From NCBI RefSeq assembly GCF_015560805.1, contig NZ_JADMSO010000005.1, positions 153,294-217,293 of the forward strand: DNA of 64,000 nucleotides, written 5' to 3'. This stretch comes from Mediterraneibacter glycyrrhizinilyticus. Lineage in GTDB: Bacteria; Bacillota; Clostridia; Lachnospirales; Lachnospiraceae. The notes under the pieces were generated by a model. That model did no database searches. It saw nothing but the letters and a program-made list of their open reading frames with translations, and had not been told where the DNA came from. Shown piece by piece: positions 35,270 to 43,686 of the stretch (its first letter is position 1; every line of letters starts with the position of its first letter). Position numbers and translations under genes: made by a program.

Positions 35270-36763
35270 ATGAAGAAGAAAGTAGTCAGCTCATTACTTA
35301 TTATGACAATGTTGACCACCGTACTGGCAGGGTGTGGATCAGGATCAAAGGATGAGGGGAAGAAACCGCAGGCAGACAGCGGGGAGACAGAGACGATCGC
35401 CATTCAGTTGGTAAACGTAGTGCCGGAACTGCCGGACGTAGAGGCGGTTGAGGCAGAACTCAACAAGATCACAGAAAAAGAAATCAACTGCAAAGTGGAT
35501 ATTCAGAATCTGTTCATCGGCGATCTTCCGACGACAACAAGTATGAATATCGTCAGCGATGAGAAAATGGATATTGTAGCAGTTGGATTGACTCAGAAAT
35601 TGGCAGACATTTATGATGACGGAATTTTGATGGAACTGGATGATTATCTGGAGTATGCTCCGAATTATGTGGCAGCAGTAGAAAATGTTTTGAAAGCCGG
35701 ACAGGTGAACGGCGTGCAGTATGCGCTTCCGGCAAATCCATACGTAGCAAACAGCCCGGGATTTGTATACAACAAAGATATGGCGGATGAACTTGGAATT
35801 ACAATAGAAAAAGGCGCAGATCTTGATGATCTTACACGCTATTTTGAAGCAGTAAAAGCAAAGGATGTATATGGGACATCAGCGGGGACAAGCGGAGCTT
35901 TAAATGTGCATATGTACTATAATGTGGAGACATTTGGAATAAATGCAGATTTTGGATATATTGCAGATCCGGTAAATTCCACAAAAGTGGAAAACTTCTA
36001 TGCAAGCGACCTGTTTAAAAATTATTGTGTGGCTGCTAAGAATTGGACCGATAACGATTATATGCCGGCGGGTTCTTTGACAGATACGACAACCCCGCAG
36101 GAATATTTTAAGATGGAAAAATTATTCGGTCTTCCGACCGGTTATGATATGTCACAGTTTGCAACATGGCAGAGCGGACAGTCATTTGCAATTGATATTG
36201 CACAGTTAGACGATCCGATCATTACAACAGCATCAACAGCAGAAAGAATGTGGGGAATTGCGGCAAACAGCAAACATCCGGAAAAGGCAATGGAACTGTT
36301 GGAACTGATTTATACAAATGCGGATGTGGCAAATCTGTTACAGTATGGTATTGAAGGAAAACATTATACAAAAGTAGAAGGTACTGAAAACGTATGTACA
36401 GCAGAGGGTGCGGAAGTAGGACCGGAAGGTTATACTTCTCTGTTTACAAAATATGGCGATCCGACAAAAGCAATGACAGCAGTACCGAATGGAGATGACT
36501 ATCTGGAGAAGGTAGAGGAATTTAATAAAGATGTGCCGACATCGAAATCATTAGGATATGTATTTGACGTTACAAATGTATCTGCGGAAGCAGGGGCGGT
36601 TTCCAATGTGATTGCAGAACATTTGCCGAGACTTCAGTCAGGAAATGTGGAAAATGTTGATGCGGCGATCGAAGAGTTTGTAAATGCTCTGGATAAAGCA
36701 GGAATGACAGCGATCATCGAAGAAAATCAGAAGCAGTTAGACGCATATATGGAGCAGCAGTAA
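35270..36763 (+). CDS. Sugar-binding lipoprotein of an ABC importer (DUF3502-type tail)
   Basis: A 497-residue extracellular binding protein. The signal peptide (KKKVVSSLLIMTMLTTVLAG) leads to the lipobox Cys in VLAGC. The mature protein is a cluster-type large SBP (LNKITEKEINCKVDIQ, then YALPANPYVANSPGFVYNKD). The C-terminal 130 residues resemble DUF3502 (LGYVFDVTNVSAEAGAVSNV). AAAGGAGGAG precedes ATG 35270; the longer frame overlaps the regulator gene. Sugar unknown. A stem-loop separates it from the permease genes. Confidence 0.9.
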   Translation: MKKKVVSSLLIMTMLTTVLAGCGSGSKDEGKKPQADSGETETIAIQLVNVVPELPDVEAVEAELNKITEKEINCKVDIQNLFIGDLPTTTSMNIVSDEKMDIVAVGLTQKLADIYDDGILMELDDYLEYAPNYVAAVENVLKAGQVNGVQYALPANPYVANSPGFVYNKDMADELGITIEKGADLDDLTRYFEAVKAKDVYGTSAGTSGALNVHMYYNVETFGINADFGYIADPVNSTKVENFYASDLFKNYCVAAKNWTDNDYMPAGSLTDTTTPQEYFKMEKLFGLPTGYDMSQFATWQSGQSFAIDIAQLDDPIITTASTAERMWGIAANSKHPEKAMELLELIYTNADVANLLQYGIEGKHYTKVEGTENVCTAEGAEVGPEGYTSLFTKYGDPTKAMTAVPNGDDYLEKVEEFNKDVPTSKSLGYVFDVTNVSAEAGAVSNVIAEHLPRLQSGNVENVDAAIEEFVNALDKAGMTAIIEENQKQLDAYMEQQ

Positions 36764-36796
36764 GCAGAAAATGTAATAAGATAAAGTGATCATCAG

Positions 36797-36819
36797 CAGG
36801 GAACCGAAATGGTTCCCTG
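36797..36819 (+). other. Stem-loop between binding-protein and permease genes
   Basis: CAGGGAACC and GGTTCCCTG form a perfect 9-bp stem with a 5-nt loop and no T-run. It probably protects the upstream mRNA 3' end or lowers downstream expression. Confidence 0.8.
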
Positions 36820-36839
36820 TCTTAGAAAAAGGAGAAATT

Positions 36840-37766
36840 ATGAAACCGGCAAAGAAAAAGAAAAAAACAAATTGGAAGCATTGGCTTCCGTTTTACCTGA
36901 TGGGACTTCCGGGATTTATCTATTTATTCATTAATAACTATATGCCGCTGATGGGACTTCAGATCGCATTTAAAGACTTCAAATATAATTTGGGAATCTG
37001 GAAAAGTCCATGGGTTGGATTAAAGAACTTTGAATTTTTGTTTGCAACGGGAGACGCTGCGATCATGATCCGCAATACTTTGCTGTACAACATTGTATGG
37101 ATTGTGCTGGGGATTGTTGTCGGCGTCGGAGCGGCAATTTTGCTTAATGAGGTGTATAATGCGAAACTGAAGAAATTTTATCAGACAGTGATCTTGATGC
37201 CGTATCTGATGTCGATGGTTGTCATTGCTTATCTGGTGTTCGCATACTTATCACCGACCAATGGTCTTGTGAACGGGATCTTGGAAGCATTAGGAAAGAG
37301 TCCGATTGAGTTTTATGCAGAGACAAAATATTGGCCGTTTATTCTTACATTTGTAAATCAGTGGAAAAATATCGGTTTTGGAATGATCTTGTATTTGTCG
37401 ACGATCGTCGGAATTGATAAATCTCTTTACGAGGCGGCACAGTTGGATGGCGCGTCAAAATGGAAACAGCACAGATTTATTACGATTCCACTGATCAAAC
37501 CGACGATTATTATGTTGTTTATTATGAACGTAGGTCAGATCTTCCGATCAGACTTCGGTTTGTTCTATCAGGTGCCGATGAATCAAGGCGCACTTTATAA
37601 TGTAACTCAGACAATCGATACATATGTTTACCGAGCGTTATTACAGCGTAACGATATTGCAATGTCGTCTGCGGCAAGTTTCATACAGTCGATCGTAGGA
37701 TTTATCTTTATTGTTACCGCAAATCAGATCATCAAGAAATACGATGAGAAGAGTTCACTGTTTTAG
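36840..37766 (+). CDS. Sugar ABC importer permease 1 (LplB type)
   Basis: A 308-residue MalF-class permease with six membrane segments. The EAA-type coupling loop reads YEAAQLDGASKWKQHRFITI near residue 205. The start KPAKKKKKTNWKHWLPFYLM is typical of LplB/YtcP-type systems. ATG 36840 follows AAAAAGGAG; the longer frame from 36786 runs through the stem-loop. It pairs with the next gene. Confidence 0.9.
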   Translation: MKPAKKKKKTNWKHWLPFYLMGLPGFIYLFINNYMPLMGLQIAFKDFKYNLGIWKSPWVGLKNFEFLFATGDAAIMIRNTLLYNIVWIVLGIVVGVGAAILLNEVYNAKLKKFYQTVILMPYLMSMVVIAYLVFAYLSPTNGLVNGILEALGKSPIEFYAETKYWPFILTFVNQWKNIGFGMILYLSTIVGIDKSLYEAAQLDGASKWKQHRFITIPLIKPTIIMLFIMNVGQIFRSDFGLFYQVPMNQGALYNVTQTIDTYVYRALLQRNDIAMSSAASFIQSIVGFIFIVTANQIIKKYDEKSSLF

Positions 37767-37777
37767 GAGGGAAAACG

Positions 37778-38668
37778 ATGGTATCAAAGGATCAGAAACG
37801 TTGGAGTCTGGCGGCAAATATTATAATGATGATATGCTCTGTCGCAGCGATTCTTCCGTTTTTATTATTAATCATAGCGTCATTTACGGATGACAAAACG
37901 GCGATTCTAAACGGATATTCTTATTTCCCTGAAAAATGGTCTTTTGGGGCATATGAATATTTGCTGCAAGATATTGGAAAATATGCGCGTGCTTACGGAA
38001 TGACGATTCTTGTTACGGCAATCGGAACGGTTGTATCGATCATCATCACATCGATGCTTGCCTATATGTTGTCAAAACGAAAACTTCCGGGTGTGAAAAT
38101 ATTGAATTTCCTTGTGATTTTCACGATGTTGTTTAACGGTGGATTGGTGCCGACTTACATGATCTATACAAGAGTATTTCATGTGAAAAATACAATCTGG
38201 GGACTGCTTTTACCGAATCTTCTGATGAGTGCATTTATGATCATGCTTGTCCGAAATTATTATGAACATAGTATTCCGGAAGAACTTTACGAATCTGCAA
38301 GAATAGACGGAGCCGGCGAATTTTATATTTTCTTTAAGATCGTGCAGCCGCTTTCAAAACCGATTCTTGCAACGGTAGGTCTGATGACCGGAATTGCTTA
38401 TTGGAATGACTGGCAAAATGGTTTATACTATTTAACAAAAGACCAGTCGGCACATCTTTATACGATACAAAATATTCTGAATGAGATCAATACGAATATC
38501 GCGTTCCTGGCATCGACGAATGTAGGTGGATTTAATACCGCAGATCTTCCGACAACGACTGCGCGTATGGCGATTGCCGTAATCGGTATTTTGCCGATCT
38601 TAGTATTGTATCCGTTCTTCCAGAAATATTTTGCGAAAGGTTTGGTAATGGGTGCAGTGAAAGGATGA
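37778..38668 (+). CDS. Sugar ABC importer permease 2 (YtcP type)
   Basis: A 296-residue MalG-class permease with six membrane segments. The coupling loop LYESARIDGAGEFYIFFKIV is near residue 168. LVRNYYEHSIPEE and the C-terminal PFFQKYFAKGLVMGAVKG are typical of the YtcP/LplC group. AGGAGGGAAAACG lies before the ATG, 11 nt after permease 1. No ATPase gene is in the operon. Confidence 0.92.
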   Translation: MVSKDQKRWSLAANIIMMICSVAAILPFLLLIIASFTDDKTAILNGYSYFPEKWSFGAYEYLLQDIGKYARAYGMTILVTAIGTVVSIIITSMLAYMLSKRKLPGVKILNFLVIFTMLFNGGLVPTYMIYTRVFHVKNTIWGLLLPNLLMSAFMIMLVRNYYEHSIPEELYESARIDGAGEFYIFFKIVQPLSKPILATVGLMTGIAYWNDWQNGLYYLTKDQSAHLYTIQNILNEINTNIAFLASTNVGGFNTADLPTTTARMAIAVIGILPILVLYPFFQKYFAKGLVMGAVKG

Positions 38669-38674
38669 TGAAAA

Positions 38675-40012
38675 ATGGCAGTTGATCGAGTAAGAACAGA
38701 GTATGGCGAAGTGCAAGGTGTTTCAAAGGATGCGTATTCCGTATTTAGAGGAATACCTTACGCAAAAGCACCGGTCGGAGAATTGAGATGGCAGCCGCCG
38801 CAGCCGTTGGGAGCATGGGACGGCGTGTATTCGGCGGAAAAATTTCCGTGTAAAAGTATGCAGGAAATCAGAGAGATGCCGTTTTATGACAAAGAGTTTT
38901 ATTCGGAAAAGTCTTATGATGTTCCATGCAGTGAGGACAGTCTGTATTTAAATATTTGGACTCCGGCAAAGTCAGGAGAAGAGAAACTTCCGGTTGCGGT
39001 TTGGATCCACGGCGGCGCATTTATGGGCGGTTATGGAAGCGAAATGGAATTTGACGGAGAACGTTTTTGTGAAAATGGAATCATTCTTGTTACGATCAAT
39101 TATCGTTTGAATTTATTTGGATTCCTTGCACATCCATGGCTCAGTGCGGAAAGTGAAAAAGGGGTGTCCGGTAATTACGGAATCATGGACCAGATCACCG
39201 CACTGCAATGGGTTTCCCGAAATATCCGTGCATTTGGCGGCGATCCGGAAGTAATTACAGTTATGGGACAAAGTGCAGGGGCGATGAGTGTACAGACGCT
39301 GGTATCCTCTCCGTTGACTGAAAACATGATGAGCAAGGCTGTGATGCAAAGCGGCGGCGGATACAATAACGGAATGAATGATGACCTGTCCTTAGAAGAG
39401 GCGATGACATATGGAGAAGCATTTGTAAAGCAGACGGGCGCTAAAAATCTTCAAGAACTGCGAGAAATGTCGGCAGAAGAGTTGTATGTGGCATTTGGAC
39501 GTTTTATGGGCGAAATGATGCAACAAGGCGCAGGGTTGGTAATGCGTCCGAATGTGGACGGATATGTACTTCCGGAAGGATATGATCGGCAGATCGAACA
39601 GGGAAAGATTAAAAAGATTCCATATTTAATCGGTTCTAATCAGAATGACATATTTGTAGAAAAGAAAGATGCAGACGCGGGTGTGAAAAGCAGACTTTAT
39701 CAGGGATGTGTGGATTGGAGCAGATTTTTAGAGCAGGCAGGAGCAGATCCGGCATATGTGTACTATTTTAAACGTCAGTTGCCGGGTGATGATGCGGGAG
39801 CATTTCATTCGGCAGAACTCTGGTATATGTTCGGTACGCTCTCCCGGTGTTGGAGACCAATGACAGAAGCGGATTTTGCTTTAAGTGAAAGAATGATCGC
39901 ATATTGGTCAAATTTCATCAAGACAGGAAAACCGAACAGTGACGAGGCAGATCTGGCAGAGTGGAAGCCTTGCAAGGGTGAGGATGGATTTGTCCTGGAA
40001 CTGGATGTATAG
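38675..40012 (+). CDS. Carboxylesterase type B
   Basis: A 445-residue alpha/beta hydrolase. The nucleophile Ser lies in GQSAGA (near residue 198) and the oxyanion loop in IHGGAFMGG (near 112). The N-terminal YSVFRGIPYAKAPVGELRW and EDSLYLNIW are classic family text. No signal peptide, so it is cytosolic. It is slightly short for the family. The gene ends the YesMN-importer operon, 6 nt after permease 2. It probably removes acyl groups from the imported glycoside; this is inference from context. Confidence 0.9.
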   Translation: MAVDRVRTEYGEVQGVSKDAYSVFRGIPYAKAPVGELRWQPPQPLGAWDGVYSAEKFPCKSMQEIREMPFYDKEFYSEKSYDVPCSEDSLYLNIWTPAKSGEEKLPVAVWIHGGAFMGGYGSEMEFDGERFCENGIILVTINYRLNLFGFLAHPWLSAESEKGVSGNYGIMDQITALQWVSRNIRAFGGDPEVITVMGQSAGAMSVQTLVSSPLTENMMSKAVMQSGGGYNNGMNDDLSLEEAMTYGEAFVKQTGAKNLQELREMSAEELYVAFGRFMGEMMQQGAGLVMRPNVDGYVLPEGYDRQIEQGKIKKIPYLIGSNQNDIFVEKKDADAGVKSRLYQGCVDWSRFLEQAGADPAYVYYFKRQLPGDDAGAFHSAELWYMFGTLSRCWRPMTEADFALSERMIAYWSNFIKTGKPNSDEADLAEWKPCKGEDGFVLELDV

Positions 40013-40027
40013 ATACGAAAATAAGAT

Positions 40028-40064
40028 GAGCTTATCTGTTGCTTATGGCAGATAAGCTCTGTTT
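40028..40064 (+). terminator. Terminator of the importer-esterase operon
   Basis: GAGCTTATCTG and CAGATAAGCTC form an 11-bp stem, followed by TGTTT. The T-run is weak. Confidence 0.65.
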
Positions 40065-40153
40065 ATGTATTATAGAAGAGGGATATAAAAAAAGAAATGT
40101 TGAGAATATAGAAGAAATAGAGAAAAGAAATATGAAGAAATGCAGAAAAAAAC

Positions 40154-40182
40154 TTGACAGTAAAGGCTATAAGGTCTATAAT
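40154..40182 (+). promoter_or_regulatory. Consensus promoter of rplM-rpsI
   Basis: TTGACA, 17-bp spacer, TATAAT: a perfect sigma-70-type promoter, about 118 bp upstream of rplM. Confidence 0.9.
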
Positions 40183-40188
40183 GTCATG

Positions 40189-40299
40189 GCATGACAAAAG
40201 GAGAAACAGTATACACCAAAGCCCCGGAGTGTACTGATTTCATATAAAAACAGTAATTTATGAATGAAGATCACGTAGAAATTAACAGGAGGAACACCC
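40189..40299 (+). promoter_or_regulatory. 5' leader of rplM-rpsI, possible L13 autoregulatory leader
   Basis: The untranslated leader is about 110 nt. AGTATAC (40208-40214) can pair with GTGTACT (40229-40235) to form a 7-bp stem with one wobble. L13 leaders regulated by the protein are known in Firmicutes. I cannot match this one to a consensus by eye. Confidence 0.4.
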
Positions 40300-40728
40300 A
40301 TGAAAACTTATATGGCTAACCCAGACAAGATTGAAAGAAAATGGTATGTGGTTGACGCTGAAGGTCAGACATTAGGACGTATGGCTTCCGAGATTGCCAA
40401 AGTATTAAGAGGTAAGAACAAACCGGAATTTACACCACATGTAGATACAGGCGATTATGTAATCGTTGTAAACGCAGAGAAGATCAAAGTATCAGGTAAG
40501 AAACTTCAGCAGAAAGTTTACTATAACCACTCTGATTTCGTAGGCGGAATGAGAGAGACTACACTTGCAGAGATGATGGCTAAGAAGCCTGAGAAAGTTG
40601 TAGAACTTGCAGTTAAAGGAATGCTTCCGAAAGGACCTCTGGGAAGACAGATGATCCAGAAACTCCATGTATACGCTGGACCGGAGCACGCTAACCAGGC
40701 TCAGAAACCAGAAGTACTGACATTTTAA
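40300..40728 (+). CDS. rplM: 50S ribosomal protein L13
   Basis: A 142-residue protein of the large subunit. The start [36 protein letters not shown], and [20 protein letters not shown] are family signatures. AGGAGG is present before the ATG. rpsI follows 26 nt later, the standard pair. Confidence 0.99.
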   Translation: MKTYMANPDKIERKWYVVDAEGQTLGRMASEIAKVLRGKNKPEFTPHVDTGDYVIVVNAEKIKVSGKKLQQKVYYNHSDFVGGMRETTLAEMMAKKPEKVVELAVKGMLPKGPLGRQMIQKLHVYAGPEHANQAQKPEVLTF

Positions 40729-40754
40729 GGGGAAGTTGAAAGGAGGACATTACA

Positions 40755-41147
40755 GTGGCTAACGCAAAGTATTACGGAACAGGAAGAAGAAAAAAATCGA
40801 TCGCAAGAGTATATCTTGTACCGGGAACCGGAAAGATCACAATTAATAAAAGAGATATCGACGAGTATCTTGGACTGGAGACACTGAAAGTTGTTGTTCG
40901 CCAGCCGCTCGTTGCAACAGAGACATTGGATAAGTTCGATGTTCTTGTAAATGTTCACGGTGGTGGATACACAGGACAGGCAGGAGCGATCCGTCACGGA
41001 ATCGCAAGAGCTCTTCTGCAGGCAGATCCGGAGTACAGACCGATCCTGAAGAAAGCAGGATACCTGACTCGTGATCCGAGAATGAAAGAGCGTAAGAAAT
41101 ACGGTCTCAAATCCGCTCGTAGAGCACCGCAGTTCTCAAAGAGATAA
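40755..41147 (+). CDS. rpsI: 30S ribosomal protein S9
   Basis: A 130-residue protein of the small subunit. [38 protein letters not shown] and the C-terminal [12 protein letters not shown] that reaches the P-site tRNA are all present. The start codon is GTG with AAAGGAGG upstream. Confidence 0.99.
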   Translation: MANAKYYGTGRRKKSIARVYLVPGTGKITINKRDIDEYLGLETLKVVVRQPLVATETLDKFDVLVNVHGGGYTGQAGAIRHGIARALLQADPEYRPILKKAGYLTRDPRMKERKKYGLKSARRAPQFSKR

Positions 41148-41177
41148 TCTCTCTTATTTTTCGGAGAAAATTATTAC

Positions 41178-41218
41178 AAAGCCCCGCAAAATCATGGTTT
41201 TCGGGGCTTTATTTTTTT
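41178..41218 (+). terminator. Terminator of rplM-rpsI
   Basis: AAAGCCCCG and CGGGGCTTT form a 9-bp stem, followed by ATTTTTTT. Confidence 0.93.
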
Positions 41219-41378
41219 CAACGTTTCGAAAACGGCTAAACCCACCTGTACAAATTTGACCGTGTTTTGTTTCCTTAAATTTTTCCCGAAATACAGCAGT
41301 TTTCATGTCCGTCGACAAAATAACTCGTTTGTCTCAATTTGAACAAAAACGATGCTTTTAATCATCAGTTATACAAGA

Positions 41379-41414
41379 GCGTTTAACTTTTTTCAATGAA
41401 GTTGAGCGCTTTTT
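41379..41414 (+). terminator. Second terminator-like stem-loop after rpsI
   Basis: AGCG-TTT-AACTT pairs with AAGTT-GA-GCGCT around TTTTCAATG and ends in TTTTTT. Between 41219 and 41378 I see no gene or clear signal. Confidence 0.6.
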
Positions 41415-41421
41415 TGTATTT

Positions 41422-41502
41422 GCGACGAGCCAAAGTCCGAGCTTGCTCGGAATCTTGGCGACCGCAGTACAATCTCAGAATGTGTCAAAGGCACTTCTGA
41501 AG
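41422..41502. repeat. Structured two-hairpin element, copy 2
   Basis: GCGACGAGCCAAAG begins eight bases after the T-run of a terminator, the same placing as copy 1 at 19277. Hairpin 1 pairs CGAGC with GCTCG. Hairpin 2 pairs TCAGAA with TTCTGA, and both differ from copy 1 by compensating changes. It lies about 24 bp before a ParB-like gene remnant. Confidence 0.7.
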
Positions 41503-41525
41503 ACGTGCGTTCAGAAGGAGGCGAA

Positions 41526-41651
41526 ATGGAAATGAAGAATGAACAGGTGGTTCAGCTTCCAATGAATCGCTTAACAGAGTTCCCGGAACATCCCTATCCC
41601 AGGCAACTATACACATCAGCAGATGCAGGATACTATCATTCAGCTGCTTGA
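41526..41651 (+). pseudogene. ParB-like gene remnant
   Basis: MKNEQVVQLPMNRLTEFPEHPY resembles the N terminus of ParB-domain proteins carried by integrative elements (a variant of L-P-x-x-x-L-x-x-F-x-x-H-P). After that the frame is lost: +1-frame text QMQDTIIQLLE continues the similarity to about 41655. Only about 45 residues remain of a normally much longer protein. AAGGAGG precedes ATG 41526. Confidence 0.55.
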
Positions 41652-41731
41652 GGGTTGGCTTAGGGTAAGGAGGAGACAGGAAGAGTTACGAGGAGGAAAG
41701 AAAAGATGAGTAAGGTTATAGCGGAAAGAGG

Positions 41732-42016
41732 GTGAAGGCAGAGTTGATTGATGTACATGAGAACTGTGGAAAAGAGGATTTCCAGATTCCTGATCTCTTT
41801 GACATCGTTCCCAAAGGGGAAATCGCAGAATTTGAGGATATCATGCGTAAAATCATAACAGGAATCATCTCTGAGACCAGTGGCATAGCTACATGGGTGT
41901 ATGTGCAGAAATATGTGAAGCACAAAACTCTGGATGAAATGCTGCAAGAATGGCAAGGCGCAGACCAGTTTATTATTGTCATGGATACCTGGTTCGAAAA
42001 ATTGATGGCGGAATAA
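41732..42016 (+). CDS. Hypothetical protein, perhaps an element remnant
   Basis: A 94-residue acidic, soluble frame (KAELIDVHENCGKEDFQIPD to DTWFEKLMAE) that I do not recognise. It has a GTG start with poor ribosome-site spacing. An ATG at 41706 (MSKVIAERG) in another frame has GGAGGAAAGAAAAG before it and would join this frame by a single frameshift. It may therefore be a frameshifted gene. It lies among mobile-element remnants. Confidence 0.4.
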   Translation: MKAELIDVHENCGKEDFQIPDLFDIVPKGEIAEFEDIMRKIITGIISETSGIATWVYVQKYVKHKTLDEMLQEWQGADQFIIVMDTWFEKLMAE

Positions 42017-42054
42017 TATGATGCTGTGATAGAATGAAGAAAATGATTGGATGT

Positions 42055-42256
42055 GCAAACTGGAAGTTTCACATGAGATGCCAGAAGAAGTGATTACGGA
42101 ATACTGTAATGCAATTTCAGCAGTGGAGCAGATACAGAAGAGTTTTTCTACCGGTTGGGACTAAAAGATGAACTGAATCTGAAAAGTACAGTAAAATCTA
42201 CATTAGAAATGTTATCGGGAAATATTCGTGGAGGGGAACTAAAGGATGAAGAATGA
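42055..42256 (+). pseudogene. Frameshifted element protein remnant
   Basis: QLEVSHEMPEEVITEYCNAI is followed in a second frame by EEFFYRLGLKDELNLKSTVK. Together they resemble one short conserved protein of Lachnospiraceae mobile elements, interrupted by a frameshift near 42130. The last codons overlap the RhuM-Fic start. Function unknown. Confidence 0.4.
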
Positions 42257-43175
42257 AATTGTATTATTTACAGATGGTGATGTTAATATAGAAGTTCAAA
42301 TCAATCCTGAGCAGGAGACAGTTTGGCTGACGCAAAAACAAATGGAAGTGTTGTTTGATGTTAAGCACGCTACAGTAAGCGAACATATTTCAAATATTCT
42401 TGCTTCAGGAGAACTGGATGAGACTTCTGTCGGTTTTTCCGACAGAAGTACAGGGGGACGAAAACCGAAAATTTATAATTTAGATATGATTTTGTCTGTC
42501 GGATATCGAGTTAATTCTAAAAGAGGTATAGCTTTCAGAAAATGGGCAAATAATGTTCTTAAACAGTTTATTTTGAAAGGCTATGCAATCAATGAAAAGC
42601 GTCTTCAGGCGCTTAAGAAAACAGTTGATATTCAGTCAAGGATGCTTGCAGATGCACTTGATATAGAGGAGAAAGATGTGCTCAGAGCTGTGAATGAATA
42701 CACAGATGCATTGATTCTTCTGGATCAATATGACCACCAGGCATTAAGTAAGCCAGCGGGAACTACTCCAGTATATCGCATTACTTATGAAGAGTGTGTT
42801 CAGATGGTTGGTCAGATGAAAGATTCTTTTGAAACAGATGTATTTGGTGTAGAAAAAGAGGCTGGTAAGGTACAAGGAATTATTGCCGCAGTTTACCAGA
42901 GCGTATTTGGACAGGATGCGTATCCATCCTTGGAAGAGAAAGCGGCGAATCTATTGTATTTTATGATAAAAGATCATCCATATGCAGATGGTTGTAAAAG
43001 AATTGCCGCATCACTGTTCCTGGAATTTTTAGACAAGAACAATGCGTTGTTCTTGGATGGAGAGAAGAGACTCAGTGATGGAACGTTAGTAGCAATTACA
43101 TTGATGATTGCAGAATCAAAACCAGAAGAAAAAGATGTGATGGTAAAACTTGTAATGAATCTGTTGAAATTATAG
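42246..43175 (+). CDS. RhuM-Fic/Doc fusion protein
   Basis: A 309-residue protein. Residues about 5-125 form the RhuM virulence-protein domain (WLTQKQMEVLFDVKHATVSE, YNLDMILSVGYRVNSKRG), common beside restriction and mobile genes. Residues about 190-300 form a Fic/Doc fold with HPYADGCKR near residue 243. Fic enzymes AMPylate and Doc phosphorylates targets, using H-P-F-x-(D/x)-G-N-x-R. Here the conserved Asn is Cys, so activity is uncertain. GGAGGGG lies nine bases before the ATG. No antitoxin gene is evident next to it. Confidence 0.85.
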   Translation: MKNEIVLFTDGDVNIEVQINPEQETVWLTQKQMEVLFDVKHATVSEHISNILASGELDETSVGFSDRSTGGRKPKIYNLDMILSVGYRVNSKRGIAFRKWANNVLKQFILKGYAINEKRLQALKKTVDIQSRMLADALDIEEKDVLRAVNEYTDALILLDQYDHQALSKPAGTTPVYRITYEECVQMVGQMKDSFETDVFGVEKEAGKVQGIIAAVYQSVFGQDAYPSLEEKAANLLYFMIKDHPYADGCKRIAASLFLEFLDKNNALFLDGEKRLSDGTLVAITLMIAESKPEEKDVMVKLVMNLLKL

Positions 43176-43479
43176 TGGCATTGCATCGCATCGCTTTTAT
43201 ATTACAACAGTATATGATGAGATGAACCAACTTTGTGCCCAATGGGCACGAAGCTGGCATAGTCACTATGGTGTCAGGAGAAATTGTAGATTGTCAAGTA
43301 AAATTAAGCACTTTGAAATGATTTCTGTCTATTTAGTGTTTTATAATTAGGAATTATGAGGCTTACAATTATTCTAACAGAATTTTTTCTACATAAGCAT
43401 TTTACAAAATTAGGTGAAAAGAGATAGATAACTTCAAGTTTGCGGGGATGACAATCAGTCATACTATGATTAGGAAATT
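43176..43479. other. Gene-free stretch with one strong hairpin
   Basis: No coding feature is supported. A hairpin at 43231-43253 (CTTTGTGCCC/GGGCACGAAG, 3-nt loop, one G-T pair) has no T-run, so it is not a usual terminator. It could be the end of a lost insertion sequence. Confidence 0.5.
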
Positions 43480-43647
43480 GATTATTTTGTTAAAAGTTTA
43501 AATAATGATGCGAGTAATCAAATTATAGTATGTCCAAATCATCACAGCATTATTCATGATGTGGATCCTGTTTTCAATCGGAATAAATTACTATATAGGT
43601 ATTTGAATGGTTATGAAGAGAAAATTATATTGAATCATCATTTATAG
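43480..43647 (+). pseudogene. C-terminal remnant of an HNH endonuclease
   Basis: Fifty-five residues (DYFVKSLNNDASNQIIVCPN, HHSIIHDVDPVFNRNK) carry the last part of an HNH site (C-P-N-H-H-x-x-I-H). The N-terminal part, with the first His and Cys ligands, is missing. No start codon or ribosome site is present. Confidence 0.6.
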
Positions 43648-43686
43648 TGGTTATAAAAAGAAAAGGGGAATTTAAGGAGATCTTCT

